From Bacteroidota bacterium (GTDB lineage: Bacteria; Bacteroidota; Bacteroidia; Cytophagales; Cyclobacteriaceae): 64,000 bases of DNA. This document shows, one piece after another, positions 20,572 to 30,486 of the stretch. Each line of letters begins with the position of its first letter. Position 1 is the stretch's first letter. The stretch is from positions 310,001 to 374,000 of the forward strand of contig JAFDYV010000007.1 in assembly GCA_018267275.1 (NCBI GenBank), written 5' to 3'. A program made the position numbers and the translations under genes. The notes beneath the pieces are model-generated. The model saw nothing but the letters and a program-made list of their open reading frames with translations, ran no database searches and was not told the origin of the DNA.

Positions 20572-20657
20572 TTCGCCATGAAGTTGTTTTTGCTCTCAAT
20601 TGGTCATCTGAAATTAGAGATTGCATTGAAGTGCAAAGCAAGCTAAGTGTGTACATT

Positions 20658-20699
20658 AAAAATGCCCGGTTAAGTAAACACTGGGCATTTTCTTTTTTA
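20658..20699 (+). terminator. Intrinsic terminator after rpmF
   Basis: A stem of about 12 base pairs (AAAATGCCCGGT with ACTGGGCATTTT, one G-U pair) is followed by CTTTTTT. It ends 12 bases before the fabH ATG, so fabH translation must come from read-through or from a promoter overlapping the hairpin. Confidence 0.8.
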
Positions 20700-20711
20700 T
20701 AAACAGAACGA

Positions 20712-21707
20712 ATGAACAAAATACGAGCGGCAATCACAGGGGTAGGTGGGTATGTGCCCGACTATGTGCTAACCAACAAAGAGTTGGAAACCATTGTGGA
20801 CACTACTGACGAGTGGATCACCACACGCACCGGCATCAAAGAGCGCAGGATTTTAAAAGGCGAAAACCAAGGCGTATCGGTAATGGCCATTGCAGCAGTG
20901 AAAGAGATGCTGGCCAAAACCAAAACAAACCCAGCTGAAATCGACTTGATTATTTTTGCGACCATCACACCAGATATGACTTTTCCCGCTGCAGCCAACA
21001 TTGTCGCTACAGCCGTGGGGGCAGTTAATGCATTTAGCTATGATATGGGAGCAGCCTGTTCAGGTTTTCTGTATGGCTTGACCACCGGAGCAAGTTTTAT
21101 CGAGTCTGGCCGCTACAAAAAGGTGATTGTAATTGGTGGTGATAAGATGTCGGCCATCTTAGACTACACTGATAGAACCACTTGCATCATTTTTGGCGAT
21201 GGCGCGGGCTGTGTGCTGTTAGAGCCAACTACAGAGGATGTGGGCGTGATGGATTACATCCTGAAAAGTGATGGCACTGGTGAAAACTTTTTGCACATGA
21301 AGGCCGGAGGCAGCCGTTTGCCTGCCACCCATGATACAGTTGACAAGCGTCAGCACTATGTGTACCAGGAAGGCTCATCGGTGTACAAATTTGCCGTAAC
21401 CAACATGGCGGAAGTATCTGCACAAGTGGCGGAGAGAAACCACCTGACCAAAGAAAATATATCATGGTTAGTGCCCCATCAGGCCAACAAGCGCATCATC
21501 GATGCTACTGCATCACGTGTTGGCATCACTGAAGATAAAGTGATGATGAACATTGAGCGATATGGCAACACCACGGCAGGCACCATTCCATTGTTGTTGT
21601 GGGATTACGAAAAGAAGTTGAAGAAAGGTGATAACCTTTTGTTGGCTGCTTTTGGCGGTGGCTTTACGTGGGGTTCTGTTTATGTGAAATGGGCTTATAA
21701 CAGTTAA
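20712..21707 (+). CDS. fabH: Beta-ketoacyl-ACP synthase III
   Basis: The 331-residue protein has the FabH thiolase-fold motifs: [14 protein letters not shown], the catalytic Cys116 in [13 protein letters not shown], the His in [11 protein letters not shown] and the Asn in [12 protein letters not shown]. It starts fatty-acid synthesis by condensing acyl-CoA with malonyl-ACP in the cytoplasm. It heads a run fabH-efp-accB-accC on the plus strand, so initiation of fatty-acid synthesis is grouped with acetyl-CoA carboxylase subunits. Confidence 0.97.
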   Translation: MNKIRAAITGVGGYVPDYVLTNKELETIVDTTDEWITTRTGIKERRILKGENQGVSVMAIAAVKEMLAKTKTNPAEIDLIIFATITPDMTFPAAANIVATAVGAVNAFSYDMGAACSGFLYGLTTGASFIESGRYKKVIVIGGDKMSAILDYTDRTTCIIFGDGAGCVLLEPTTEDVGVMDYILKSDGTGENFLHMKAGGSRLPATHDTVDKRQHYVYQEGSSVYKFAVTNMAEVSAQVAERNHLTKENISWLVPHQANKRIIDATASRVGITEDKVMMNIERYGNTTAGTIPLLLWDYEKKLKKGDNLLLAAFGGGFTWGSVYVKWAYNS

Positions 21708-21742
21708 AAAAAATTGTAAAATCTTAAATCTAAATTCATAAA

Positions 21743-22309
21743 ATGGCTTCTGTATCTGATTTGAGCAAAGGAAACTACGTGCGCTACAACGGTGAGGTAG
21801 TGCAGATCGAAGAACTCTTGCACCGCACACCTGGTAACCTGCGTGCTTTTTACCAAGTAAAAATGCGCAGCGTGCGCACGGGTAAAATTGTTGAAAACCG
21901 TTTTCGCCCGGGCGATGCAATTGACCAACTGCGAGTAGAAACGAAAGAATACCAATACCTATACCAAGATGGTGATAGTTTGGTGTGTATGGACAACGAT
22001 ACCTTTGAGCAAATCTACTTGGACAAAGTTTTGTTGGGCGAGGCTGTTAACTTCATTAAAGAAGGTGTTACCTTGCTTATCGCATTTGAAAATGGCACTA
22101 ACCCCATCACAGCCGAAGCACCCGCCCACGTGGTGATGGAGGTAACCTATACTGAACCGGGTGTGCAGGGCGACACTGCCACGCGCACACTGAAACCAGC
22201 CACCCTCGAGACCGGTGCAGAGATAAAAGTACCGTTGTTTGTAAACACCGGTGATAAGATCAAGATCAAGACCAGCACGGGCGAATATGTAGAACGCGTA
22301 AAGGAATAA
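21743..22309 (+). CDS. efp: Elongation factor P
   Basis: The 188-residue length and three-domain layout fit EF-P: a KOW-like N-domain (SDLSKGNYVRYNGEVVQIEE), the loop TPGNLRAFYQVKM that in other species carries the modified residue, and the C-terminal OB domain (ATRTLKPATLETGAEIKVPL). EF-P rescues ribosomes stalled on polyproline. The loop residue is Asn/Leu-flanked rather than the Lys34-type target; I do not see an epmA/earP homologue in the window. Confidence 0.97.
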   Translation: MASVSDLSKGNYVRYNGEVVQIEELLHRTPGNLRAFYQVKMRSVRTGKIVENRFRPGDAIDQLRVETKEYQYLYQDGDSLVCMDNDTFEQIYLDKVLLGEAVNFIKEGVTLLIAFENGTNPITAEAPAHVVMEVTYTEPGVQGDTATRTLKPATLETGAEIKVPLFVNTGDKIKIKTSTGEYVERVKE

Positions 22310-22312
22310 CGT

Positions 22313-22870
22313 ATGGCAGCCAAGAAACCAAAAGAGACCAAGGCACCTAGCAAGAAACCTACAACTCTAAACCAATCTGAAATGAAGACAACTGAGATTC
22401 GCGACCTGATCGACTTCATTGCCCAATCGGGTTTGAATGAAGTGGACATCGAGACCAAAGAGTTGAAGCTACACGTAAAGCGTGAGCCCGACCAAAAAGT
22501 AATGAAGGCAGCTGCACCAATGGTTGCGGCACCAGTAGTGGCTGCACCTGTGCAGGCACCGGCAGTGGTGGCCGCTCAGCCTGTGGCAACCCCAAAAGCA
22601 GAAAAACCTGCTGCTGCACCTTCTGCGAAAACAGTTGACATCAAATCTCCTATGATTGGCACGTTCTATCGCGCGTCTAACCCTGATTCACCTCCTATGG
22701 TTTCGGTGGGTGACAAGGTGAGCAAGGGCCAAACGGTTTGTATCATTGAGGCCATGAAGCTGTTCAACGAAATTGAATCTGAAGTATCGGGCACAATCGT
22801 AAAAGTGATGGTAGAGAATGCCTCACCAGTTGAATACGACCAAGTGCTGTTTGTAGTAGAGCCAGATTAA
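22313..22870 (+). CDS. accB: Biotin carboxyl carrier protein of acetyl-CoA carboxylase
   Basis: The 185-residue protein ends in a biotinyl domain with EAMKLFNEI, the biotin-attachment lysine being Lys149. The middle is an Ala/Pro-rich flexible linker (about residues 64-103), and the N-terminus is Lys-rich. It carries carboxybiotin between AccC and the carboxyltransferase. It starts three bases after the efp stop. Confidence 0.97.
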   Translation: MAAKKPKETKAPSKKPTTLNQSEMKTTEIRDLIDFIAQSGLNEVDIETKELKLHVKREPDQKVMKAAAPMVAAPVVAAPVQAPAVVAAQPVATPKAEKPAAAPSAKTVDIKSPMIGTFYRASNPDSPPMVSVGDKVSKGQTVCIIEAMKLFNEIESEVSGTIVKVMVENASPVEYDQVLFVVEPD

Positions 22871-22887
22871 ATTAGACTGTAGACATA

Positions 22888-22943
22888 AGATGTGAGATTT
22901 GAGACAATTCAACTGTCCCTCTCACATCGCACGTCTCACATCT
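22888..22943. repeat. Inverted AGATGTGAGA repeat between accB and accC
   Basis: AGATGTGAGA at 22888-22897 is repeated in inverted form, TCTCACATCT, at 22934-22943, with another partial copy TCTCACATC at 22920-22928. The spacer between the operon genes accB and accC would form a hairpin in the mRNA. There is no T-run after it, so it is not a normal terminator. It resembles the short intergenic repeats seen elsewhere in this window. Confidence 0.6.
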
Positions 22944-22962
22944 CACATTTTAATAAAATGTC

Positions 22963-24312
22963 ATGTTTAAAAAAATATTGATAGCTAACCGCGGAGAAAT
23001 CGCGTTGCGCGTGATCCGCACGTGCAAAGAGATGGACATCAAAACAGTGGCGGTATATTCCACTGCAGATCGCGAGAGTTTGCATGTTCGTTTTGCCGAT
23101 GAAGCCGTTTGTATCGGTTCGGCACCCAGCAAAGAGTCGTATTTGAATATTCCACGCATTATTTCTGCGGCTGAAATCACCAATGCCGATGCCATTCATC
23201 CGGGCTACGGTTTCTTATCGGAGAATGCGGAGTTTTCTGCCGTATGCCATGAGTACGGAATCAAGTTCATCGGGCCTTCGCCTGATATGATTCGCGCCAT
23301 GGGCGACAAAATCACGGCTAAGGAGACAATGATCAAAGCAGGTGTACCGTGCATTCCTGGTTCTGAGGGTTTGTTGGAGTCGGTAGAGCAAGGTATTGAG
23401 TTGGCAAAAAAGATCAAGTTCCCGGTAATTGTAAAAGCAACCGCGGGCGGTGGTGGCAAAGGTATGCGCATCATCAACAATGAAGATGAGTTTAGAAAAG
23501 CCTGGGACGATGCCAAGCGCGAGGCTGGAGCTGCTTTTGGAAACGATGGATTGTATTTAGAGAAATTTGTAGAAGAACCGCGCCACATTGAGATTCAAGT
23601 GGTGGGTGACCAATACGGAAAAGTTTGTCACTTGTCGGAGCGCGATTGTTCCATTCAAAGACGCCACCAGAAGTTGGTAGAAGAAACACCGTCTCCAATT
23701 GTGTCGCAAGAGCTGCGTGAGCGCATGGGCGAAGCAGCAATACAGGGAGCCAAAGCCATTAACTATGAAGGCGTAGGAACGATTGAATTCTTGGTGGACA
23801 AACATGGCGACTTCTACTTTATGGAGATGAACACGCGCATCCAGGTAGAGCATCCTATTACAGAGGAAGTTACCGACTATGACTTGATCAAAGAACAAAT
23901 AAAAGTAGCGGCAGGTGTGCCCATTTCTGGCCGCAATTATTTCCCGAACTTGTATGCGATGGAGTGCCGCATCAATGCAGAGGATCCAGCCAATGGATTC
24001 CGTCCTTCGCCAGGAAAGATCACCAACCTGCACATGCCGGGTGGGCATGGGGTGCGCGTAGATAGCCATGTGTATTCAGGCTACACCATTCCGCCCAACT
24101 ACGATTCGATGATTGCAAAGTTGATTGTGAGCGGTCAATCGCGCGAAGAAGTAATTACCCGCATGAAGCGTGCATTGAGCGAGTTTGTGATTGAAGGAAT
24201 CAAAACAACAATTCCATTCCACTTGAAGTTGATGGACAATGCCACTTTCCGCTCAGGCAAGTTTACGACTAAGTTTTTGGAGACATCGTTTGATTTTTCG
24301 GAGTTGGAGTAA
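22963..24312 (+). CDS. accC: Biotin carboxylase subunit of acetyl-CoA carboxylase
   Basis: The 449-residue protein has the ATP-grasp biotin carboxylase signatures: [20 protein letters not shown], the glycine loop [11 protein letters not shown], the HIEIQVVGD block, [19 protein letters not shown] and the C-terminal DSMIAKLIV. It carboxylates biotin on AccB with ATP and bicarbonate. It follows accB after a 92-base spacer holding an inverted repeat, and is followed by a strong terminator. Confidence 0.97.
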   Translation: MFKKILIANRGEIALRVIRTCKEMDIKTVAVYSTADRESLHVRFADEAVCIGSAPSKESYLNIPRIISAAEITNADAIHPGYGFLSENAEFSAVCHEYGIKFIGPSPDMIRAMGDKITAKETMIKAGVPCIPGSEGLLESVEQGIELAKKIKFPVIVKATAGGGGKGMRIINNEDEFRKAWDDAKREAGAAFGNDGLYLEKFVEEPRHIEIQVVGDQYGKVCHLSERDCSIQRRHQKLVEETPSPIVSQELRERMGEAAIQGAKAINYEGVGTIEFLVDKHGDFYFMEMNTRIQVEHPITEEVTDYDLIKEQIKVAAGVPISGRNYFPNLYAMECRINAEDPANGFRPSPGKITNLHMPGGHGVRVDSHVYSGYTIPPNYDSMIAKLIVSGQSREEVITRMKRALSEFVIEGIKTTIPFHLKLMDNATFRSGKFTTKFLETSFDFSELE

Positions 24313-24333
24313 TCGACAAAGCAAAAAATTGGA

Positions 24334-24361
24334 AGGCCGCCCCAACAAGGCGGCTTTTTTT
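24334..24361 (+). terminator. Intrinsic terminator after accC
   Basis: A GC-rich stem GCCGCC / GGCGGC (24336-24341 and 24349-24354) with a seven-base loop is followed by seven T. It closes the fabH-efp-accB-accC unit. Confidence 0.88.
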
Positions 24362-24453
24362 GCGGGTTGTCAGCAGGTTCGCTTAAAAGTTTGACGGCAG
24401 GTGGCTGCTCAATCCCTCCCAATTACTACATTGGCATTCTAACCGGTGTCGCC

Positions 24454-26448
24454 ATGAAAAACATTTTCATCTTCATGCTCTGTTGGGGCAGTTTTGCCAC
24501 CATCGCACAAAACCCTTTTACGCCCTCAGATGTCTATAAAATGAAATCCATAGCTGATCCACAGCCCTCGCCCGATGGAAAGTGGGTGGCCTATGTGTTG
24601 TCGACACCCGACTCTGCCAAAGACAAGTCGGATGCAGACATTTGGATGATCAGTTGGGATGGTAACGAATCGGTAAAACTAACTACCAGCCCCGAAGGCG
24701 AATCGCGGCCCCGCTGGTCGCCCGATGGAAAATACCTCACCTTCCTCTCTTCGCGCTACGACACCAAGTCGTCACAAATTTGGCGCATGGATAGAAGGGG
24801 AGGAGAGGCAGAGAAGTTGACGCAGTTGAAATACAGCATCAGCGACTACGTGTGGAGCCCTGATTCAAAGAAAATATTATTGGTGATACACGATCAAGAG
24901 TCGTCTGACGAAGCGGAAAAAAAGAAGAGCGCGAAACCCATTGTGATTGATCGATATCGCTTTAAGACCGATGCCGAAGGATATCTCGAGCGCAAGCGCG
25001 ACCATCTCTACTTGTTTGATGTGGAGACAAAAAAATTGGATACCCTCACCGCGGGCGACTTCAACGAAAGTAATCCCGTGTGGTCGCCCGACTCGAAACA
25101 GATTGTTTTTGTGAGCAACCGCACACCCGACCCCGACCGCAACAGCAATACCGACCTGTGGATGATGGAAGCAAAGAAGGGCGCTTCCATCAAGCAACTG
25201 ACCAAATGGACTGGTGCCGATGCCAACCCCGCGTGGAGCCCTGATGGAAAATGGATTGCTTACATGAAGTCGCAGTTGCCTGCGTTTAGCATCTATGATC
25301 AAGCACAATTGGCAATTATCCCGGCCGAAGGTGGCGAGCCAAAAATCATCAACGCGAAGTTAGATCGCAACGTATCGTCTGTGCGTTGGTCAACAGACAG
25401 CAAACTGTTGTATGCAGTAGTAGAAGACGACAGGCGCAGCTATGTAGCCTCGCTTGATTTTGCCGGCAACATCACACGCGTTACTCAGGGCGATCAGGTT
25501 GTCGCTGGGTTGCAAAATGCCGGCCCGCATTGGGTAGCCATGGTGAGCGACTAAAAAACGCCCAACGAAATACATGTGATTGAAAATGGCAATGTGCGCA
25601 AGCTCACCGACATACACAGTGATTTGATGAAAACCAAATCGGTAGCCACGGTAGAGGCTTTCAATTCGGTTAGCAAAGATGGAACTTCGGTAGGCGGGTT
25701 GCTTTTCCGCCCCGCGGGGGCTGCGCCCAACGCCAAGCTGCCGTTGATTTTGTGGATACACGGTGGCCCCACGGCACAAGATGATTTTGGTTTTGATTTT
25801 ATACCACAGGTTTTTGCCGCCAAGGGCTATGCCGTGGCGTGCGTCAACTACCGCGGCAGCAGTGGCAGGGGCTTGGCTTACAGCAAGGCCATCTCGGCCG
25901 ATTGGGGCAACAAAGAGGTGATGGATTTGATTGGCGCGGTAGATCACTTGACAAAAACAGGCGTGGCCGACCCCAGCCGCTTATCGATTGGCGGGTGGAG
26001 TTATGGCGGCATTCTCACCGACTATGTGACGGCCACAGACGCGCGCTTCAAAGCTGCTGCCAGTGGTGCAGGCAGTGCGCTGCAACTCTCCATGTACGGC
26101 TCTGACCAATACATTTTGCAATACGAAACAGAGTTGGGCGTGCCTTGGAAAAACATGGACAGGTGGATGAAGGTATCGTACCCGTTCTTGAACGTTGAGA
26201 AAATTAAAACACCCACGCTTTACATGGTGGGCGAAAAAGACTTTAATGTGCCCGCAGCCGGAGGCGAACAGATGTATCAGGCGCTGAAATCGCTGGGTGT
26301 GCCTACTGAATTTGTAATTTATCCGGGGCAGCACCATGGCATATCTGTGCCCAGCTACCAAAAAGACAGACTGACGAGGTATGTAAACTGGTTTGGTAAG
26401 TACATGAACATGCCTACGCTAAATGAAAAGTTGCCGGGGAAGCGGTAG
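24454..26448 (+). pseudogene. S9-family prolyl oligopeptidase-like peptidase, interrupted by in-frame TAA
   Basis: The reading frame from the ATG at 24454 encodes a signal peptide (KNIFIFMLCWGSFATIAQ), then WD40-like propeller repeats (WSPDGKYL, VWSPDSKQIVFVSNR, AWSPDGKWIAYMK), and stops at a TAA at 25552 (codon 367). The same frame continues directly with KTPNEIHVIENG and an intact alpha/beta-hydrolase domain: WIHGGPTAQDDF, the nucleophile in IGGWSYGG (Ser516 counting through the stop), the Asp in GEKDFNVP and the His in QHHG (about residue 628). Both halves fit one 664-codon S9C dipeptidyl-peptidase-like protein. A single substitution in the linker separates propeller and catalytic domain. 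It may be a recent pseudogene, a read-through gene or a sequence error. Confidence 0.85.
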
Positions 26449-26543
26449 GTTAAGCCGAAAATATTGGCGGAGCTTTTTTTTAGCGAACAGTTCAAGTAAG
26501 GATGTCGAATTTTTGTATGAAATAAAAGTTATGATTTTTAGAA

Positions 26544-29500
26544 CTATTTGAGAATCATTTTAATTACTTCATTACTTAAGCCGTTCAAGTCAACGCCTGA
26601 AATTTCTTCAGTCGATTCTTTTCCCTCACATTTGTTTTTTAGTTTTAGAAACACTTTTCCATTTTCTTTCTTATACCTTCCGACCAGCTGGCAACCATCT
26701 GGGTAATCTCTAACAGCAACGAAAATTACCTGGGCTTCTGCCCCCTTCGCTGCAGATTCACTCAACAATTGGTCAACCTTTTTGCCCAGCCCTAGTACGT
26801 CAGACATCTCATCTTCGTCTTGAAAGTTTGATTGAATATATACCGGTCTAATTTTTGAAATTGGTACTTCTTTTTTTTCGACCTCAGTCATTTGCCCAAT
26901 ATCAAAGCTTTGCGAACCGTTTGGGCTGAATATTACTGGACTCTGAATACCTCCGATCCCGGCAGCAAGAACAGGTACTCTTTCTTGCGCATATTGAAAG
27001 AGTTTGTTTACATCAACAAATTCATCTTCTCTTAGCGCTGCTCCTCTTATTCCCTCCAATAGGCTGTAAGTTAATACGCCCTGCCCATAGCGGCTGGCTT
27101 CATAACTCACTGCGTCAGATGTGCAACCGGTTATTATGTGCAGTCCCGTCCTGTCTTTCATTCGATCAAGTGCTCTTAACGTGCTAGATGGGATGTCTTT
27201 TTTGGAAATCAAATTCTCTACAACTTTTCCGGAGGCACAAGCATCTATGATTAAAACTTGTTTTGCTGCGGGAATAGTTTTAAACAGTTCAACAAGTTCA
27301 TTACTAGAAATTGTGGTTTGTTTACGTATTTCTGGGTCATTGAACGCGTTTGCGCTGGGTGAGAATGCTTCTTGAGTAAGGTAGTGCCAATCTCCGTCCG
27401 TGCCGCCAACGTTTATGCCATGGCCAGAAAGATAAACCACTATGACGTCCGAGGGATGAGATGACAAGGAAATTCTTTCGAAGGCTTTAAGGATATTCTG
27501 CTTAGTTGGCCAATAATCCTTAGTTTCAGATGTTGTCAAGTTATACAGGTAGCTTTTCTCAGTACCAAAAAGTTTCGATGCGCCAAGTCGTAAAGCCTTG
27601 TTGATATCTTGTGCATCTTTAGCGGCATATGACAAATCTATTTCCGTTCCCCCCGCGTAATCTGATATACCAGAAGTAAGAATATGAACCGCGGATTGGT
27701 AGCTCTCTTTTTCATCTTTGTTGTAGATGATAATCTTACTGCGACTCTCCACCCAATGGTCTTTGTTCCAAGCCTTCACGCCTATTGCATTGTCCCCTTT
27801 TGTCAGATTTTTATGGTTGCCAATGTAGTAGTTGATTTTTAAACTTTTTATGTTTGGGTCAACGTCCCCACTCCTTGCATCTTTTATTACTTCTTTTCCT
27901 TGAATATAGACCGCCACTTCACCTATGCCGCCTCCGCGGTTTGTTAGCTCAATGGGTAAGTACCCTCTTTCGTCAACTTGCGCAACATGAATATCGGGGG
28001 GTAAATCAATTGATTTGAAACCTAAGGTGTTTCTTAGCGGCTTGCCAGCTAATATCTTTTCCATAAGTTTAGGCTCGTAGTATCTTTCCTTTAGTTGAGC
28101 TAAATCAACTATGTCCAAATCATTGACAAAATATAGGTGTTTCATTGCTCCAGGTGAACCATCGAATAGTCCTTCTGGATTTTTTACAAGCCAGTCTGAA
28201 TCAGAATAGTTTATTAGTTCGGCAAGCTCTTTCTTATTGCTCAAATCCCAGATTCGAGTAGACCCGTCTAGAGTGACAGTTGCTAACAAAGTTTCATTAC
28301 GGCTTAGATGCAGTTGGGTTACTGTGCTTGGATGATTCAAAGTGGCTTCAATTTTGCCTCTTGAGAGGTTTACTATTTTTACCGATTCTTTGTGGGTCAT
28401 CAAGATGCTTTCATTAGAGGAAAGACTTCTTATTATGCTAGAGTGGAAGAATATATCGACACCGAAAGGAATTGAACTCTTAAACGAATCTAGAGGGAAA
28501 TGAACTTTTGAAAAAGTGTTACCCTTTATGTCATATTTAAAGGCTGATTTTGACGACAAACTTAATATTGACGTATCATTAAGTTCAGTTACGATAGACC
28601 AATTTGGAACTTTGATACTCCTTTTAAATGCACGTGATTTCAAGTCCAAGATTCGTATCTCCCCATTTTTCTCCAGATTAAAACTTAGAAAACTAACTAG
28701 CCCGTTGTTGTTTCCAAAATGAACTTCTTTAATTAGGCTAGATTTATTGTTTGTGAATTCATATTCTAGTTTTGAACTAGACAAGTCAAAAACCTTAACG
28801 AGTTCTTCAGATTTGTCAGATGACCTGTTTTCTGAAATATCATAGTATTTAATTCCGTTAATAACTGCGAGCTCTCCATTTTTCGACATCCATAACTCTA
28901 CTTGGTTTCCGATTGGAACATTTAGATCAAAACTCAATAGCGTTTTGCCCCGTACCACGTCATAGATTACATATTTGCTATCAATGCCGGTGGGGCACAC
29001 AGTGTAGATACTATCAGCATTTAGTGCCAAGACGTTGCTATGTTTGCTTGGCAAGTTATGTGAACCAATTTTATTTGTAAGAAAATTCCAGACGATAACC
29101 TTTTCCAGTTGTTTTGAAATCATTGTACTCTCAGAAATTAACAAGACGTCTTTCCGTGGAAATCCAATTCCATACTCACCAATTAAATCTCCCTTTGAAG
29201 CATCCCATTCTTTTAACCCATTTCGTTCAGATTTATTTCTCCATGAGCTATTAGCCGCGACAATTCTGTTTCCCGAGGGTGAGAATTTGGCGACTTGAAC
29301 TTCAGTATTGTGCGGACCTAGTAAAATTGGTTTTTTTATTTTGGGCGAAAAAACCCTTATCATTTTATCGTTGGTTCCGCTAATGAGAATTGTTCCATCG
29401 TTTTTGTTTATATCGACTGCTGAAAAGGAAAATTCTGGTTTATAAATAGTCTCTATTAGCTTTTTTTCACTGATACTCCATAATTCGAAACTATAGTCCG

Positions 29501-30188
29501 AATTGGCAACAATAAATTTGTCAACCTGAGGCGCAAAGGAAATCCTTTCTGGTTTTTTCGGGTTTAAGAGTGTTTCTGAAATCAGCCTTGATCTTGACAT
29601 ATCGTACTTAATCAACTCACCCTTGTAAATTCCAATATATATTTCTGTTAAGTTCTGATTGAATGCCATACCTACAACGCCACCTTCGTAAGTACTTATG
29701 TTGGGTATTCTGATTGATTTTATGACCGCATAATTTTGGGCGTTAAGGAGCAAAAAATAATTACGAGAAGTCACTGCTAGATATTCGCCATTTGACGAAA
29801 TGACCATGTCATACGGAGTAAATAACCCTATCGAAATATCAAGATTGACTAATTTGATTTGTCCGGAAAAAATATCAATTACGATTAGTTTAGCCTCTTC
29901 ATTTTTTTCGAACTTGCTAACGCTACAAATAATTTTTTGGCCGTCACGGGAGAACAATATTCTACCCAAATATCCTGACCCCAATGAGACCGTTTTGATT
30001 TCTTTTTGCGATGCAACGTCCCATACTTTAATTTCACCATTCGATATTGAAGCAATCATTTTTTCGTCCCAAGAATAGCAGACGTCATCTATTGTTTGGC
30101 CATGTCCGATACTCAGTTTTATTGCAGGAATTTGGCAATATGAAAACGCGGAAAAAACGAGCAAAACAAGCGTGATTCGGAGTATCAT
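26544..30188 (-). CDS. Secreted WD40-repeat protein with C14 caspase-like domain
   Basis: The 1214-residue protein has a signal peptide (about residues 1-19), then many WD40-like blades (IKVWDVASQKEIKTV near the start, IWDLSNKKELAELI near residue 650), a short Ig-like linker (DIHVAQVDERGYLPIELTN), and a caspase/C14 domain from about residue 830. The catalytic dyad is intact: His923 in VVYLSGHG and Cys984 in LIIDACASGK. The last 130 residues are a separate small domain. Bacterial caspase homologues (orthocaspases) cleave after Arg/Lys or have unknown targets. The gene is visibly richer in A and T than its neighbours, which suggests acquisition. Its nearest neighbours on both sides are unrelated. 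Confidence 0.85.
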   Translation of the reverse strand: MILRITLVLLVFSAFSYCQIPAIKLSIGHGQTIDDVCYSWDEKMIASISNGEIKVWDVASQKEIKTVSLGSGYLGRILFSRDGQKIICSVSKFEKNEEAKLIVIDIFSGQIKLVNLDISIGLFTPYDMVISSNGEYLAVTSRNYFLLLNAQNYAVIKSIRIPNISTYEGGVVGMAFNQNLTEIYIGIYKGELIKYDMSRSRLISETLLNPKKPERISFAPQVDKFIVANSDYSFELWSISEKKLIETIYKPEFSFSAVDINKNDGTILISGTNDKMIRVFSPKIKKPILLGPHNTEVQVAKFSPSGNRIVAANSSWRNKSERNGLKEWDASKGDLIGEYGIGFPRKDVLLISESTMISKQLEKVIVWNFLTNKIGSHNLPSKHSNVLALNADSIYTVCPTGIDSKYVIYDVVRGKTLLSFDLNVPIGNQVELWMSKNGELAVINGIKYYDISENRSSDKSEELVKVFDLSSSKLEYEFTNNKSSLIKEVHFGNNNGLVSFLSFNLEKNGEIRILDLKSRAFKRSIKVPNWSIVTELNDTSILSLSSKSAFKYDIKGNTFSKVHFPLDSFKSSIPFGVDIFFHSSIIRSLSSNESILMTHKESVKIVNLSRGKIEATLNHPSTVTQLHLSRNETLLATVTLDGSTRIWDLSNKKELAELINYSDSDWLVKNPEGLFDGSPGAMKHLYFVNDLDIVDLAQLKERYYEPKLMEKILAGKPLRNTLGFKSIDLPPDIHVAQVDERGYLPIELTNRGGGIGEVAVYIQGKEVIKDARSGDVDPNIKSLKINYYIGNHKNLTKGDNAIGVKAWNKDHWVESRSKIIIYNKDEKESYQSAVHILTSGISDYAGGTEIDLSYAAKDAQDINKALRLGASKLFGTEKSYLYNLTTSETKDYWPTKQNILKAFERISLSSHPSDVIVVYLSGHGINVGGTDGDWHYLTQEAFSPSANAFNDPEIRKQTTISSNELVELFKTIPAAKQVLIIDACASGKVVENLISKKDIPSSTLRALDRMKDRTGLHIITGCTSDAVSYEASRYGQGVLTYSLLEGIRGAALREDEFVDVNKLFQYAQERVPVLAAGIGGIQSPVIFSPNGSQSFDIGQMTEVEKKEVPISKIRPVYIQSNFQDEDEMSDVLGLGKKVDQLLSESAAKGAEAQVIFVAVRDYPDGCQLVGRYKKENGKVFLKLKNKCEGKESTEEISGVDLNGLSNEVIKMILK

Positions 30189-30237
30189 TTTGTCAGCGAT
30201 TGCATTTAGCGTATGAAGTTAGCACATACAACAATAT

Positions 30238-30288
30238 ATCATTCTGAGCGCTTGAATTTTTTGTCATTCAGGCGGAAGCCTTAGGAAT
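30238..30288. repeat. Possible dispersed repeat remnants (ATTCTGAGCG / TGTCATTCAGGCGGAAGCC)
   Basis: The gene-free spacer 30189-30486 between the caspase gene and tetR contains ATCATTCTGAGCGC at 30238-30251 and TGTCATTCAGGCGGAAGCC from 30262. Words of this kind are common as dispersed intergenic repeats in Bacteroidetes genomes, from memory. Only one copy of each is seen here, so repeat status is inferred. The rest of the spacer is AT-rich and carries the tetR control region. Confidence 0.4.
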
Positions 30289-30433
30289 TAGATTGGTTTC
30301 AGCTAGGTTTCAAAAGAGGATTTAGCACTTTTCCCTAGCTGTATTGCAATTTTTTCCGGCCTTTTTCTCAAGAATGGTGGCGTTAATTAGATTTTTAAAT
30401 ACTGCAAATCAATGAGTTATGCGAGTTTTAACA

Positions 30434-30462
30434 AAACATAGTTCTTTTACTAAACACTGTTC
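30434..30462. promoter_or_regulatory. Tandem operator sites before tetR
   Basis: AAACACTGTTC (30452-30462) contains the palindrome AACA-C-TGTT. A second related site, AAACATAGTTC (30434-30444, 9 of 11 bases), lies 18 bases upstream. The 13-mer ACTAAACACTGTT at 30449-30461 recurs exactly at 31142-31154 before the efflux operon. A -7-like TATACTTG at 30475-30482 follows. The likely reading is autoregulation by the TetR protein. Confidence 0.65.
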
Positions 30463-30486
30463 ATAACTCTTCCGTATACTTGCACC

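Noticed and set aside
20577..20645. 22-codon frame between rpmF and fabH
   Set aside because: It is too short, has no family match, and lies just before a terminator; probably chance.
26455..26485. Possible terminator between the S9 and caspase genes
   Set aside because: The T8 run is present but the stem AAGC/GCTT is weak and bulged, so I did not list it as a feature.
30189..30486. tRNA or other structured RNA in the caspase-tetR spacer
   Set aside because: No cloverleaf or known RNA pattern was visible; the spacer is explained by repeat-like words and tetR control sites.
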